Shown here in pieces: positions 1 through 9,266 of a stretch of DNA of 64,000 nucleotides. A program made the translations under genes and the position numbers. Within the stretch, counting starts at the first letter, position 1, and each line of letters begins with the position of its first letter. Under the pieces are notes generated by a model. That model saw only the letters and a list, made by a program, of their open reading frames with translations, searched no databases and was not told the origin of the DNA. The stretch covers positions 62,001-126,000 of the forward strand of contig JAJZTA010000001.1 of the NCBI GenBank assembly GCA_021849295.1. Direction: 5' to 3'. The DNA is from Pseudomonadota bacterium. GTDB lineage: Bacteria > Pseudomonadota > Alphaproteobacteria > Micavibrionales > UBA2020.

Positions 1-35
1 AAGGGTTGCCCCTCGAAAAATTCTCTTAAAGTGCC

Positions 36-305
36 TTAAGCCACCTTTATCTTGAAGGTATGCTTCGCGCCGCCGGGGCGGCCTTTGGCGACGATTTCGA
101 TGTCGCCGCCGTCTTGCGCCTCGAAAACCCGCCCCGTCAGCCCGTAAAGGCCGGAATACGGAACGGTTTTCACCAGCTTTGCCTTGCCGGACACGACCTC
201 AAGATCCCATTTCGCGCCGACAAAGCCGCCTTCATTCAGGTCGATGCGGAAGGTTTCGCCCTTCTTCACCGTCGCCGCGTTGAATTGAGCCGTCAGCGTA
301 ACCAT
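36..305 (-). CDS. chagasin-like (I42-type) small protein
   Basis: This is an 89-residue protein without a visible signal peptide or membrane segment. Its layout recalls the I42 chagasin-like cysteine-protease inhibitors, which are single small beta domains. A Gly-rich loop followed by Trp (EGGFVGAKW, about residues 25-33) sits where NPTTGYxW is expected. A strand FEAQDGGDIEIVAKGRP sits where the GxG strand and RPW loop lie, and the C-terminus is a beta strand (HTFKIKV). The canonical NPTTGY residues are not conserved, so the inhibitor call is inference. The gene follows rplA by 9 bases, and a strong ribosome site (GGAGG) directly follows the rplA stop, so it is probably cotranscribed with rplK-rplA. 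Confidence 0.6.
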   Translation of the reverse strand: MVTLTAQFNAATVKKGETFRIDLNEGGFVGAKWDLEVVSGKAKLVKTVPYSGLYGLTGRVFEAQDGGDIEIVAKGRPGGAKHTFKIKVA

Positions 306-314
306 GGTTCCTCC

Positions 315-1055
315 TTAGGCCGCTTTGCCGAGGCTGGAAATATCCAGCTTCACGCCCGGGCCCATGGTCGAGGACAAGGACGCCTTTTTGAGATAGTTGC
401 CCTTGGTGCCCGACGGTTTCGCCTTCAATATCGCCTCGTAGAGAGCGCGGATATTCTCGACGAGTTTCTTTTCGTCGAAGCTGGCCTTGCCCACGCCGAC
501 GTGGACGATGCCCGCCTTCTCCGCGCGGAACTCGACGGAGCCGCCCTTTGCGCCCTTCACGGCGCCCGTGACGTCCATCGTGACCGTGCCGAGTTTCGGG
601 TTCGGCATCAGGCCTTTCGGGCCCAGCACCTGACCGAGACGGCCGACGAGCGGCATCATGTCCGGCGTTGCGATACAACGGTCGAAGTTGATGACGCCCT
701 TCTGGATTTCGGCGGCGAGGTCTTCATCGCCTACGATATCCGCTCCGGCCTTTTTCGCTTCTTCGGCCTTCGGGCCCTTGGCGAACACGGCGACGCGCAC
801 GGTCTTGCCCGTGCCGTTCGGCAGGGAGCACATGCCGCGGACGTTCTGGTCCGTCTGCTTGGTGTCGATGCCGAGCGCGATCGCGATTTCGACCGTTTCG
901 TCGAACTTCGCGGTGGCGTTTTGCTTGATGAACTTCACGGCGTCTTCCAGACCCCACACCTTGGTGCGGTCCTGCTCCGTGCGGACGGTGCGCAGACGCT
1001 TCGCGAAGCGCGATTTTTCAGCTGTTTTCTTGGCGGTTTTTTTCTTCTCTGTCAT
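315..1055 (-). CDS. rplA: 50S ribosomal protein L1
   Basis: L1 is a 23S rRNA-binding protein of the large-subunit stalk that helps release deacylated tRNA. In E. coli it also represses its own operon by binding the rplK leader. The 246-residue sequence carries the L1 signature around [23 protein letters not shown] and the usual C-terminal block ([19 protein letters not shown]-like, ending in VKLDISSL). It is slightly longer than E. coli L1 because of a Lys-rich N-terminal extension ([15 protein letters not shown]). It follows rplK with a 3-base gap, the conserved pairing. Identification is secure. Confidence 0.98.
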   Translation of the reverse strand: MTEKKKTAKKTAEKSRFAKRLRTVRTEQDRTKVWGLEDAVKFIKQNATAKFDETVEIAIALGIDTKQTDQNVRGMCSLPNGTGKTVRVAVFAKGPKAEEAKKAGADIVGDEDLAAEIQKGVINFDRCIATPDMMPLVGRLGQVLGPKGLMPNPKLGTVTMDVTGAVKGAKGGSVEFRAEKAGIVHVGVGKASFDEKKLVENIRALYEAILKAKPSGTKGNYLKKASLSSTMGPGVKLDISSLGKAA

Positions 1056-1058
1056 GGC

Positions 1059-1490
1059 TTAGCCCTCCACCGCAATGCCCATGGAGCGTGCCGTGCCGGC
1101 GATGGTCTTCATCGCGGCCTCGACGCTGGAGGCGTTCATGTCTTTCAGTTTCGCTTCGGCGATCTCGCGCAGTTGCTTTTGCGTGACCTTGCCGATGGTG
1201 TCCGTTTTGCCGGTCGTGCCCGAGCCCTTTTCGAGCTTGGCCGCTTTGATGAGGTAGTAGCTCGCGGGCGGGGTTTTCATCACGAACGTGAACGAGCGGT
1301 CCTGATAGACCGTGATCACGCACGGAATGGGCATGCCCGCTTCCATCTTTTGCGTCTGGGCGTTGAAACCTTTGCAGAATTCCATGATGTTGACGCCGGC
1401 CTGACCGAGCGCGGGGCCGATCGGGGGCGACGGGTTCGCTTTACCAGCCGGAACAACCAGCTTGATATAGCCTTGTATCTTTTTTGCCAT
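1059..1490 (-). CDS. rplK: 50S ribosomal protein L11
   Basis: L11 binds the GTPase-associated region of 23S rRNA and supports factor-dependent steps and the stringent response. The 143-residue length matches the family. The Pro-rich N-terminal domain ([26 protein letters not shown], residues about 10-35) and the RNA-binding C-terminal domain with [19 protein letters not shown] are both present. It is the first gene of a minus-strand unit rplK-rplA-chagasin-like. Unlike many bacteria, secE and nusG are not directly upstream; an XRE regulator is there instead, 223 bases away, and that gap holds a promoter. Confidence 0.98.
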   Translation of the reverse strand: MAKKIQGYIKLVVPAGKANPSPPIGPALGQAGVNIMEFCKGFNAQTQKMEAGMPIPCVITVYQDRSFTFVMKTPPASYYLIKAAKLEKGSGTTGKTDTIGKVTQKQLREIAEAKLKDMNASSVEAAMKTIAGTARSMGIAVEG

Positions 1491-1602
1491 TTCTGACTCC
1501 TAAATAATTTAGAGTTTTGTGGTGCGGTTTGGCGATGGTCTTGCGCGTTGCCTCCCACATTTAATTTATATGTGCCCGTGCCCTAAAGCCCGAGCGCGCG
1601 TC

Positions 1603-1630
1603 AATATATCGTCATTTCAATGGAATGCAA
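1603..1630 (-). promoter_or_regulatory. candidate promoter for rplK-rplA
   Basis: On the minus strand a -35-like TTGCAT (1630-1625) and a -10-like TATATT (1608-1603) are separated by 16 bases. This lies about 113 bases upstream of rplK in an otherwise gene-free 223-base gap. The transcript would have a leader of about 100 bases, which could hold an L1 autoregulatory site as in E. coli; I did not resolve a specific hairpin for it. Confidence 0.5.
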
Positions 1631-1713
1631 GAGAATAATCGTCATTTATTGAAAAGAAATTATATTAAGGCGTGAATCCGCATAATTATTTTCATAATAT
1701 AAGATAATCGAGG

Positions 1714-2172
1714 TTATTTCTCGTCCGCGTCAGTGTTTGACATGGCCTTTGCCATCTCAAGCAGCTGTTTTTTAAGCTGCGGGTTACTGATTCTGGAATA
1801 AGCACGCACCAGTTCCAGCACATCCCGCTTCATCATGGGATCCGGCTCCAGCGATTCCTGCTTCGCATCCGAAAAACCTTTCGCGGCGGCATTGCGCATG
1901 CCGGCGGGTTTGCCCGTGAGGGCGAAGCTGCCGTCGAAGAAATAATCGACCGGCACTTTCAGGACCTTGCAGATGTCTACGAGGCGGCTGACGCTGATGC
2001 GGTTGGTGCCGCGCTCATATTTCTGCACCTGCTGGAACGTGAGGCCGATCGCTTTCGCCAGCTCTTCCTGGCTCAGACCCAAAATGAGCCTGCGCGACTT
2101 AACCTTTGATCCAACATATATATCTACAGGGTTCGGTCCCTCTGTATCTGCTTTTGCGCGCGACACGTCCAT
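1714..2172 (-). CDS. XRE-family helix-turn-helix transcriptional regulator
   Basis: This is a 152-residue DNA-binding protein. A Cro/C1-type helix-turn-helix covers about residues 20-76 (GSKVKSRRLILGLSQEELAKAIG, then FQQVQKYERGTNRIS, then LVDICKVLKVPVDYFF). The C-terminal half is not a known ligand domain; it is charged and helical and probably dimerises. Proteins of this build are common in alphaproteobacteria and often affect the cell cycle or stress responses, but the target here is unknown. It is divergent from dut, and the spacer holds a perfect 10-base palindrome that may be its operator. It could also be cotranscribed with rplK, but a promoter lies between them. Confidence 0.9.
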   Translation of the reverse strand: MDVSRAKADTEGPNPVDIYVGSKVKSRRLILGLSQEELAKAIGLTFQQVQKYERGTNRISVSRLVDICKVLKVPVDYFFDGSFALTGKPAGMRNAAAKGFSDAKQESLEPDPMMKRDVLELVRAYSRISNPQLKKQLLEMAKAMSNTDADEK

Positions 2173-2225
2173 GACTCCAATCTAGCATTTTCAGACTACT
2201 GGTACAATTATACACTGTCAACATA

Positions 2226-2235
2226 CATACGTATG
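2226..2235. promoter_or_regulatory. palindrome in the XRE/dut divergent spacer
   Basis: CATACGTATG is a perfect 10-base palindrome in the AT-rich spacer between the XRE regulator (minus) and dut (plus). It abuts a TTGACA/TATAAT-rich stretch on the minus strand. Its position suggests an operator, possibly autoregulatory. This is inferred from location and symmetry only. Confidence 0.3.
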
Positions 2236-2342
2236 CAACCTGTGATTAAAATATGGTACAAAAAATACCCTTTATTTTTGGCTTTGCCTCTTTAGACTGT
2301 TGCCTGTTAGTTTGAACCCCCTGCAATCCGGAGTTTTTTACT

Positions 2343-2816
2343 ATGAGCACCGCCGCTTCCCTTAACGTTTCCATCACCCGCCTGCCGCATGCGGAAGGCC
2401 TTGATTTGCCGCAGTATGGCACGGCTCATGCCGCGGGAATGGATCTTGCCGCGGCGGTCGAGGCGCCGGTGACCCTGAAGCCGGGCGAGCGCACGCTGGT
2501 TCCGACCGGTCTTGCCATCGCCCTGCCCGAGGGCTACGAGGCGCAAATCCGCCCGCGCTCCGGCCTTGCCGCCAAGCACGGCGTGACGGTGCTCAACACG
2601 CCCGGCACGATCGATGCCGATTACCGCGGCGAAGTGAAAGTCATCCTCGCCAACCTCGGCACGGAGCCTTTCACGGTCGAGCGCGGCATGCGCATCGCGC
2701 AGATGGTCGTCGCGGCTTACAGCCGTGTGGAATGGACCCTCGTCGAGGCGCTGGATGAAACGGAACGCGGCGCCGGCGGTTTCGGTTCCACGGGGTTGAA
2801 AAAGGTTTCCGGCTGA
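2343..2816 (+). CDS. dut: dUTP diphosphatase
   Basis: It hydrolyses dUTP to dUMP and PPi, keeping uracil out of DNA and feeding dTMP synthesis; the enzyme is a cytoplasmic homotrimer. All five trimeric dUTPase motifs can be read in the 157 residues: [43 protein letters not shown] and the C-terminal P-loop-like [10 protein letters not shown]. The start has a GGAG site 10 bases upstream. The stop codon overlaps the start of tag by one base (TGATG), so dut, tag and cysK form one unit. Pairing dUTPase with a DNA glycosylase makes sense as base-damage control. Confidence 0.98.
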   Translation: MSTAASLNVSITRLPHAEGLDLPQYGTAHAAGMDLAAAVEAPVTLKPGERTLVPTGLAIALPEGYEAQIRPRSGLAAKHGVTVLNTPGTIDADYRGEVKVILANLGTEPFTVERGMRIAQMVVAAYSRVEWTLVEALDETERGAGGFGSTGLKKVSG

Positions 2817-3394
2817 TGCCTAAAAAACGCTGCCACTGGGTGGGTCAGGGCAAGGATTTCTACGACGCTTATCACGACAAGGAATGGGGCGTGCCCGTGC
2901 ATGACGACCGCACGCATTTCGAGTTTCTGATCCTCGAAGGCGCGCAGGCGGGCTTGAGCTGGGAAACGATTTTGAAACGCCGCGCCGCCTACCGCAAGGC
3001 GTTCAGGAACTTCGACCCCGCCAAAGTCGCCCGCATGACGGATGCCGATTTGAATAAACTTTTGAAGGATGACAGCATCATCCGCAATCGCCTGAAAATC
3101 TTCGCCGCGCGCAAAAATGCGCGCGCCTTTCTCGAGATACAAAAAGAATTCGGCTCATTTGATCAATATGTATGGAACTTTGTTGGAGGCAAACCAGTTA
3201 TAAACAGGCGGCGTAAACCCTCGGACATCCCCGCGACGTCCGCGATCAGCGACGCATTGTCGAAAGACCTGAAAAAACGAGGCATGTCTTTCGTTGGTTC
3301 AACAATTATCTATGCACATATGCAGGCGACGGGACTGGTCAACGACCATCTGGTTGATTGTTTTCGTTACGGTCCCTGCAGGAGGATGAAATGA
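2816..3394 (+). CDS. tag: DNA-3-methyladenine glycosylase I
   Basis: It excises 3-methyladenine from alkylated DNA, the first step of base excision repair. The 192 residues carry the Tag features: the Zn-binding Cys6 and His20 near the N-terminus (RCHW... and YHDKEWG), the helix-hairpin-helix core with [14 protein letters not shown] containing the catalytic-region Glu, and the second Zn pair in NDHLVDC near the C-terminus. Length matches E. coli Tag (187). It is translationally coupled to dut (TGATG) and to the possible upstream start of cysK (ATGA). Confidence 0.97.
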   Translation: MPKKRCHWVGQGKDFYDAYHDKEWGVPVHDDRTHFEFLILEGAQAGLSWETILKRRAAYRKAFRNFDPAKVARMTDADLNKLLKDDSIIRNRLKIFAARKNARAFLEIQKEFGSFDQYVWNFVGGKPVINRRRKPSDIPATSAISDALSKDLKKRGMSFVGSTIIYAHMQATGLVNDHLVDCFRYGPCRRMK

Positions 3395-3435
3395 CAGTAC
3401 ACAAATATAAGCCACACCCCATGCAGGAGAGTGAA

Positions 3436-3450
<15 letters not shown>
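3381..3450 (+). repeat. duplicated ribosome-site/start segment before cysK
   Basis: Two near-copies of a segment of about 29 bases lie 45 bases apart. Each has the order TGCAGGAG, a short AT stretch, ATG, then a TACAC-like tail. The first gives an ATG at 3391 overlapping the tag stop (ATGA); the second gives an ATG at 3436. The duplication means two initiation signals in the same reading frame. Confidence 0.6.
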
Positions 3451-4371
<921 letters not shown>

Positions 4372-4489
4372 GCTATCTTGTTGATATATATAGTATTTTA
4401 TGGCGTGTGACTTAACATCTCTTTAAACTTTTCCTGCTATTCTGAAGGTAGTTGAAGTTTATCTGCAGTGATTCGTGGAGGATCAAAAA

Positions 4490-4702
4490 ATGGTGAACGG
4501 ACCTAACGTCGCCTATCAGCCTGCGGTGGCTTATCAGGGCGGCTTGGTAAATACGCCGCATCAGGAACCGAAAACCGACCAGACGCAGCCGAAACAGGCG
4601 CCTGCGGCGAGTACGCAGCATGGCGACGGCAAACAGGCGTCGAAAAACAGCGGCAACGGCGGTCAGCAAGGCCGCGGCAACCTTGTGGACGTGAAGGCAT
4701 AA
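4490..4702 (+). CDS. small disordered hypothetical protein
   Basis: This is a 70-residue protein rich in Gln, Asn, Gly, Ala and Lys (QPAVAYQGG, TDQTQPKQAPAAST, SGNGGQQGRGN) with no membrane segment, signal peptide or recognised domain. I chose the ATG at 4490 because GGAGG lies 8 bases upstream; a GTG at 4475 overlaps that ribosome site. It stands alone between cysK and a good terminator, so it is probably its own transcript. The low-complexity sequence suggests a disordered or RNA/protein-binding tail, but there is no function I can support. Confidence 0.6.
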   Translation: MVNGPNVAYQPAVAYQGGLVNTPHQEPKTDQTQPKQAPAASTQHGDGKQASKNSGNGGQQGRGNLVDVKA

Positions 4703-4770
4703 AGTTTTTAAAAGCACTCTTCCCTTTGGGTGCACACACACAAACGCTACGGCAGGCCAGGACAAAGCAT

Positions 4771-4793
4771 TTCCCCTTCAAGGGGAATTTTTT
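4771..4793 (+). terminator. rho-independent terminator after the small protein gene
   Basis: The stem TTCCCC/GGGGAA with a 5-base loop (TTCAA) is followed by a run of six T. It lies 68 bases after the small protein stop and just before the converging membrane-protein gene. Confidence 0.75.
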
Positions 4794-4808
4794 ATGGCCG
4801 CCTTTTTC

Positions 4809-5399
4809 TCACCACGACCACGACCACGGCCACGGCAGCCCCTGTAGGTGATAGATCAGATGCCACAGTTCCTGATCGACGAACAGCGAGGCGATGGTGA
4901 TAAATCCCGCAAGTTCCCAGTTGACGCGGAAGGAGCGCCATACGACGCAGGCCGTGACGATGTATCCGTAAACATCGACGAGGACGAACGCGCGATCCAG
5001 CGGCGCGCGCGGCGCGTAATGCGTGACGGCGGCGATGGCGAGCGGAAGAGTCAGGATCGAAAAGCTGATCCCGACCCAGTTGGAGGATGAAAAGTAAAGC
5101 CAGAATCTGTCCAGTACGCCAAGCGATTTGGCGAGCCCCGCCACCAGCAGATTGCCGAGGATGAACGACAGGACGTCATGCGCCGTCATGAGCTCCATGG
5201 CGCGGCTATGGGGAACGGCGGTCATGCCTTTCGGCGGATAGAATCGTGACAGGTAAAGACTGAGAAAAAACAGCGCGGACGGCAGGATCAGCGACAGCAT
5301 CGCCTCGCGCTTGGTGCCATCGAATTTTTCGATGCCGCGCCCGAAAAGAAAGACGAGATCAAACCCACCCGCCAGCCTGTCGCGTACGTATTTCAGCAA
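4809..5399 (-). CDS. integral membrane protein of unknown function
   Basis: This 196-residue protein has about four to five hydrophobic segments (around residues 33-52, 78-96, 108-128, 138-155 and 160-178). I recognise no catalytic motif. The C-terminus ends in a short Trp/Pro/Ser repeat (PWPWSWSW) encoded by a run of ccacga-type hexamers; this may be recent repeat expansion. It lies 18 bases downstream of amn on the same strand and is probably the last gene of dapF-mtaB-ftsY-amn. A Yip1-like topology is possible but not shown. Confidence 0.75.
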   Translation of the reverse strand: MLKYVRDRLAGGFDLVFLFGRGIEKFDGTKREAMLSLILPSALFFLSLYLSRFYPPKGMTAVPHSRAMELMTAHDVLSFILGNLLVAGLAKSLGVLDRFWLYFSSSNWVGISFSILTLPLAIAAVTHYAPRAPLDRAFVLVDVYGYIVTACVVWRSFRVNWELAGFITIASLFVDQELWHLIYHLQGLPWPWSWSW

Positions 5400-5417
5400 C
5401 GCGGCGGCCCTCCTCTT

Positions 5418-6929
5418 CTACTGGAACGCCACTTCGCTGAAGCTGCGCAATTTGCGGCTGTGCACGCGGCCGTAGCCGAGGGCGCGGATCTTCTCCATCG
5501 CCACGAGGCCGATCTTGAGGTGCTGGTCCACCTGCTCGCGGTAGAACTTGTCGGCCATGCCGGGGAGCTTGAGCTGCCCGTGCAAGGGCTTGTCCGAGAC
5601 GCAGAGCAGCGTGCCGTAGGGCACGCGGAAGCGGAAGCCGTTGGCGGCGATGGTGGCGGATTCCATGTCGAGCGCGACGGCGCGGCACTGGCTGAGGCGC
5701 TTGATCGGCACGCTTTGCTCCCACAGCTCCCAGTTCCGGTCGCTGACGGTGGCGACGGTGCCGGTGCGCATGACCATTTTTTTCTCGTAATCGTCGAGCC
5801 CCGTCACGTCCGAGACGGCGTTTTCGAGCGCGATCTGGATTTCCGACAGCGCGGGGATCGGCACCCACAGCGGCACGGCGTGGTCGAGCACGTTGTCGTC
5901 GCGCACATAGGCGTGGGCGAGCACGTAGTCGCCGAGCTTCTGCGAATTGCGCAGGCCCGCGCAGTGACCGAGCATCAGCCATGTGTGCGAGCGCAGCACG
6001 GCGACGTGGTCGGTGATCGTCTTGGCGTTGGAGGGGCCGATGCCGATGTTGATGAGCGTGATGCCGGTGCCGTCGGCGCGCTTCAGGTGATAGGTCGGCA
6101 TTTGCGGCGCGCGCGCCTGCCTCTCGCCTTCCGTCTTGACGTGATGGTCGAGGTTGGCGTTGTGGGTGATGAAATTCCCCGGCTCGACGAAGGCCGTGTA
6201 TTGGCGGCGCTCCTCGGCGGTTTGCGCGTCTTTGGCGCGCTCCATCATTTCGTGCCCGCGGCGGATGAACTCGTCGACGTAAAAGGGATAGTTGGTGAAC
6301 ATGACGAACTTCTGGAAGTGCTCCGCCGTCGTGCCGGTATAGTGCTTGAGGCGCTGAAGGCTCAAATCGACGCGCGGCGCGGTGAACAGCGCCAGCGGCC
6401 TCGGCTCGCCGGGCCTGAGCTCGTGCGTGCCGCTCGGGATGGTGTCGTCCATGACGGCAAGGTTGGGCTGGTCGAAGAACTCCGGCTGGCGCAGCAATTG
6501 TTCGGGCGTCAGGCCGCCTTCGAGGTAGAAGTTCTCGCCAAGCGCGAAATGCAGCGGGATCGGCAGGTTGCTCACCCCGATGCGCAGGTCGGCCTCCGGA
6601 TGGTTTTTCAGCAGCAGTTCGAATTGCTCGAGATAATAATCCTCGAACAGATCGGGGCGCGTCAGCGTCGTGCCGTAGGTGCCGGGCCGCGACAAAAACC
6701 CGAACGACAGGCGATTGTCCATGACGGGCGCCTTGCGCGTGGTGATGCCGAGAAAAGGATAATTCGCGCTGATGCGGGCATCCGGCCATTTGCCTTTGGA
6801 GAACTCCGCGAAGCCGTCGCGGAGATATTGCGTGTTGGTGTTGTATATTTCCCTGACCCAGCCGAGCGCTTTTTCCGCGTCGCGGAAGCTCTTGGTGGTC
6901 ATCAGGCCGTCCTTGATGGGTGCAGACAT
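5418..6929 (-). CDS. amn: AMP nucleosidase
   Basis: It cleaves AMP to adenine and ribose-5-phosphate and regulates the adenylate pool. The 503 residues match the long bacterial AMP nucleosidase: a family-specific N-terminal domain (RDAEKALGWVREIYNTNTQYLRDGF) and a C-terminal nucleoside-phosphorylase-like domain (INIGIGPSNAKTITDH, then AVALDMESATIAANGFRFRVPYG with the substrate-binding MESAT). The start lies 4 bases after the ftsY stop. A second Met at residue 10 (MTTKSFRDAEKAL) is an alternative start close to where homology begins. Confidence 0.96.
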   Translation of the reverse strand: MSAPIKDGLMTTKSFRDAEKALGWVREIYNTNTQYLRDGFAEFSKGKWPDARISANYPFLGITTRKAPVMDNRLSFGFLSRPGTYGTTLTRPDLFEDYYLEQFELLLKNHPEADLRIGVSNLPIPLHFALGENFYLEGGLTPEQLLRQPEFFDQPNLAVMDDTIPSGTHELRPGEPRPLALFTAPRVDLSLQRLKHYTGTTAEHFQKFVMFTNYPFYVDEFIRRGHEMMERAKDAQTAEERRQYTAFVEPGNFITHNANLDHHVKTEGERQARAPQMPTYHLKRADGTGITLINIGIGPSNAKTITDHVAVLRSHTWLMLGHCAGLRNSQKLGDYVLAHAYVRDDNVLDHAVPLWVPIPALSEIQIALENAVSDVTGLDDYEKKMVMRTGTVATVSDRNWELWEQSVPIKRLSQCRAVALDMESATIAANGFRFRVPYGTLLCVSDKPLHGQLKLPGMADKFYREQVDQHLKIGLVAMEKIRALGYGRVHSRKLRSFSEVAFQ

Positions 6930-6933
6930 TTTT

Positions 6934-7974
6934 TTAATTCGCTTCCTGTAGTCCTGTTAATCCACGGGCGAAGTCGTGTGCCGCGAAGGGGCGCAGATCA
7001 TCTATTCCCTCACCTATACCTATAGCATAAACAGGTAAAGCAAACCTTTCAGCAAGCCCGACCAAAACGCCGCCTTTGGCCGTGCCATCGAGTTTCGTGA
7101 CGATCAGACCGCTTATGTCAACGATTTGTTTGAATAACTCGGTTTGCGAGTGGGCATTCTGACCAACCGTGGCGTCAAGGACGAGAATTGTCGCGTGCGG
7201 CGCTTCGGGGATTTTTTTCTTGATGACGCGGTTGATTTTCTCCAGTTCCGCCATCAGGTCCGATTTGTTTTGCAAACGTCCCGCCGTGTCGATGAACAGA
7301 ACGTCGGCGTTTTCGCTGACCGCGCGGTCGACGGCTTCATAGGCCAGCGCCGCCGCGTCCGCGCCCGTTTCTTTGGATATGACCGGACAACCGACGCGCT
7401 CGCCCCAGACTTTCAGTTGCTCCACCGCCGCCGCCCGGAACGTGTCACCCGCCGCGAGCATGACGTGTTTGCCCTCGGCTTTGAGGTTGTGCGCCAGTTT
7501 TCCGATGGTCGTGGTTTTGCCCGTGCCGTTGACGCCGACCATAAGGATGACGAACGGTTTGGCGGTGGTTGTGTCGAGCGGCTTTTCGGAGGGCACGAGG
7601 ATAGTTTCGATCTCGTCCGCCAAGGCTTGTTTGATCTCTTCCGGCGCAACTTCCTTGTCGAAACGGCTCTTGCCCACCACCGCCGCGAGCCTCAAAGCCG
7701 TCGCGGGGCCGAGGTCCGCCGTGATCAGCAGTTCTTCCAGCTGCTCCAGCGTCTTGTCGTCGAGCTTCTTCTTTGTGAAAATGTCCGAAATGCCGTTGGA
7801 AATCTTCCCCGACGTTTTGCTCAATCCCTCGCTGAGTTTTTTGAAGAAGCCTTTTTTCTCTTCGGCAGGTTCTGGCGCAGGGATTTCTTCTACAGGCTGA
7901 ACCTGTTCAACCGCCTGCTCCTCCTTGACCTTAGCCTCTTTTTCTACAGACTTTTTTTTCTTCCAGAAGATCAT
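6934..7974 (-). CDS. ftsY: signal recognition particle receptor FtsY
   Basis: FtsY is the membrane-associated SRP GTPase that delivers ribosome-nascent-chain complexes to SecYEG. The 346-residue protein has a charged Lys/Glu/Pro-rich N-terminal A region (about residues 1-45), then the helical N domain, then the G domain with GVNGTGKTTTIGKLAH (G1), DTAGRLQNKSDLM (G3) and TKLDGTAKGG (G4/G5). Its start overlaps the mtaB stop by 4 bases (ATGA). The dapF-mtaB-ftsY order is typical of alphaproteobacteria. It works with the secDF/yajC genes elsewhere in this window. Confidence 0.98.
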   Translation of the reverse strand: MIFWKKKKSVEKEAKVKEEQAVEQVQPVEEIPAPEPAEEKKGFFKKLSEGLSKTSGKISNGISDIFTKKKLDDKTLEQLEELLITADLGPATALRLAAVVGKSRFDKEVAPEEIKQALADEIETILVPSEKPLDTTTAKPFVILMVGVNGTGKTTTIGKLAHNLKAEGKHVMLAAGDTFRAAAVEQLKVWGERVGCPVISKETGADAAALAYEAVDRAVSENADVLFIDTAGRLQNKSDLMAELEKINRVIKKKIPEAPHATILVLDATVGQNAHSQTELFKQIVDISGLIVTKLDGTAKGGVLVGLAERFALPVYAIGIGEGIDDLRPFAAHDFARGLTGLQEAN

Positions 7975-9266
7975 GCCGCCACGCGCCCTTTAATCACTTC
8001 GCCGTCGATATCGTCCATCTGTGCCATCACGATTTGACCGAGCGGCATTTGCTTGTCGAGCCGGACTTCGCTGAAATATTCCGTGCGGCTTACCTTATTC
8101 CTTTCGGCGAGGACGGGCAATGTTTTCCCGATCAGGCCGGAGAGGTGATTTTTGACATGTTCCGCGCCCAGTTCACGCAAGAGCCGCGCACGTTCCTTGC
8201 GCACGTCGCCCTTCACTTGCGGCATCCGCGCTGCGGGCGTGCCGATGCGCGCGGAATACGGGAAAACGTGCAAAAACGTCACGTTGCAATCCTTCAGCGC
8301 GTTATAGGTGTTTTGGAACATTTCGTCGGTTTCTGTCGGAAAACCCGCGATGATATCCGCGCCGAAAACAATATCCGGACGGAGATTCCGCGCCTTCTCG
8401 CACACTTCATATAAATCTTTCCGCAAATGGCGGCGCTTCATGCGCTTCAAAATCATGTCGTCGCCCGCCTGCATGCTGAGGTGCAAGTGCGGCATCATGC
8501 GCTGATCTTCCGCGATCAGCCGCCATAAATCATCGTCGATCTCCACAGGGTCGAGCGAGGACATGCGCAGGCGCTTGATCTCCGGCACAAGGCCGAGCAG
8601 GCGGCGGACCATCTGTCCCAGCGACGGCTGCCCCGGCAGGTCCGCGCCATAGGACGTGATATCCACACCGGTCAGCACAATCTCGTTATAGCCGCTCTGA
8701 CTAAGCTTTCTCACCTGCTCGACGATCTCGCCCATCGCGACGGAGCGCGAATTGCCTCTGCCATAGGGAATGATGCAAAAGGTGCAACGGTGATCGCAGC
8801 CGTTCTGCACCTGCACAAAGGCGCGGGCGTGATGGTCGAAGCCTGCAATCATGTGGCTCGCCGTATCGCGCACCTGCATGATGTCGTTGACGCGCACGCG
8901 CTCGGTTAGAGCCGGATTCCATGCCTCGGCTTTCAATTTGATGTCGTTGCCGATCACCTGATCGACTTCGTCCATGGCGGCAAAACTCTCGGTATGCACT
9001 TGCGCCGCGCAGCCGGTAACGATGATCTTGGCGGACGGATTTTCACGCTTTGCCCTGCGGATGGCCTGCCGCGCCTGCCGCTCCGCCTCGCCCGTCACCG
9101 CGCAGGTGTTGACGATCACGGCGTTTTCCAGCCCCGCTTCCTTTGCATGGGTCTTCATGACTTCGGATTCGTAAGTGTTCAGACGGCAGCCGAAGGTAAT
9201 GATCTTCAGGCCGTTTTCTTCGGCTTCCTCGCGCGGGGGCAGAACGTCTTCTGCGTTATCAGACAT
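7971..9266 (-). CDS. mtaB: tRNA t6A37 methylthiotransferase MtaB
   Basis: This radical-SAM enzyme converts t6A37 of tRNA to ms2t6A. It has an N-terminal MTTase domain (ITFGCRLNTYESEVM with cluster Cys, NTCAVTGEAERQARQ), the radical-SAM CX3CX2C motif in NGCDHRCTFCIIPYGRG, and a C-terminal TRAM-like region. CRLNTYE is typical of the MtaB branch; the MiaB paralogue is also in this window. The preferred start is 9266 (MSDNAEDV), with GGGGGA 8 bases upstream and an 8-base overlap with the dapF stop. A longer form from 9296 would lie inside dapF and is less likely. Confidence 0.95.
   Translation of the reverse strand: MSDNAEDVLPPREEAEENGLKIITFGCRLNTYESEVMKTHAKEAGLENAVIVNTCAVTGEAERQARQAIRRAKRENPSAKIIVTGCAAQVHTESFAAMDEVDQVIGNDIKLKAEAWNPALTERVRVNDIMQVRDTASHMIAGFDHHARAFVQVQNGCDHRCTFCIIPYGRGNSRSVAMGEIVEQVRKLSQSGYNEIVLTGVDITSYGADLPGQPSLGQMVRRLLGLVPEIKRLRMSSLDPVEIDDDLWRLIAEDQRMMPHLHLSMQAGDDMILKRMKRRHLRKDLYEVCEKARNLRPDIVFGADIIAGFPTETDEMFQNTYNALKDCNVTFLHVFPYSARIGTPAARMPQVKGDVRKERARLLRELGAEHVKNHLSGLIGKTLPVLAERNKVSRTEYFSEVRLDKQMPLGQIVMAQMDDIDGEVIKGRVAA

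Noticed and set aside
60-1496. A 478-codon plus-strand open frame antisense to rplA and rplK
   Set aside because: It overlaps well-known ribosomal genes and has no ribosome site or domain, so it is an antisense shadow.
5460-7025. A 521-codon plus-strand open frame antisense to amn
   Set aside because: Antisense to a clear AMP nucleosidase and made of Arg/Ala/Val/Gly-rich sequence; rejected for the same reason.
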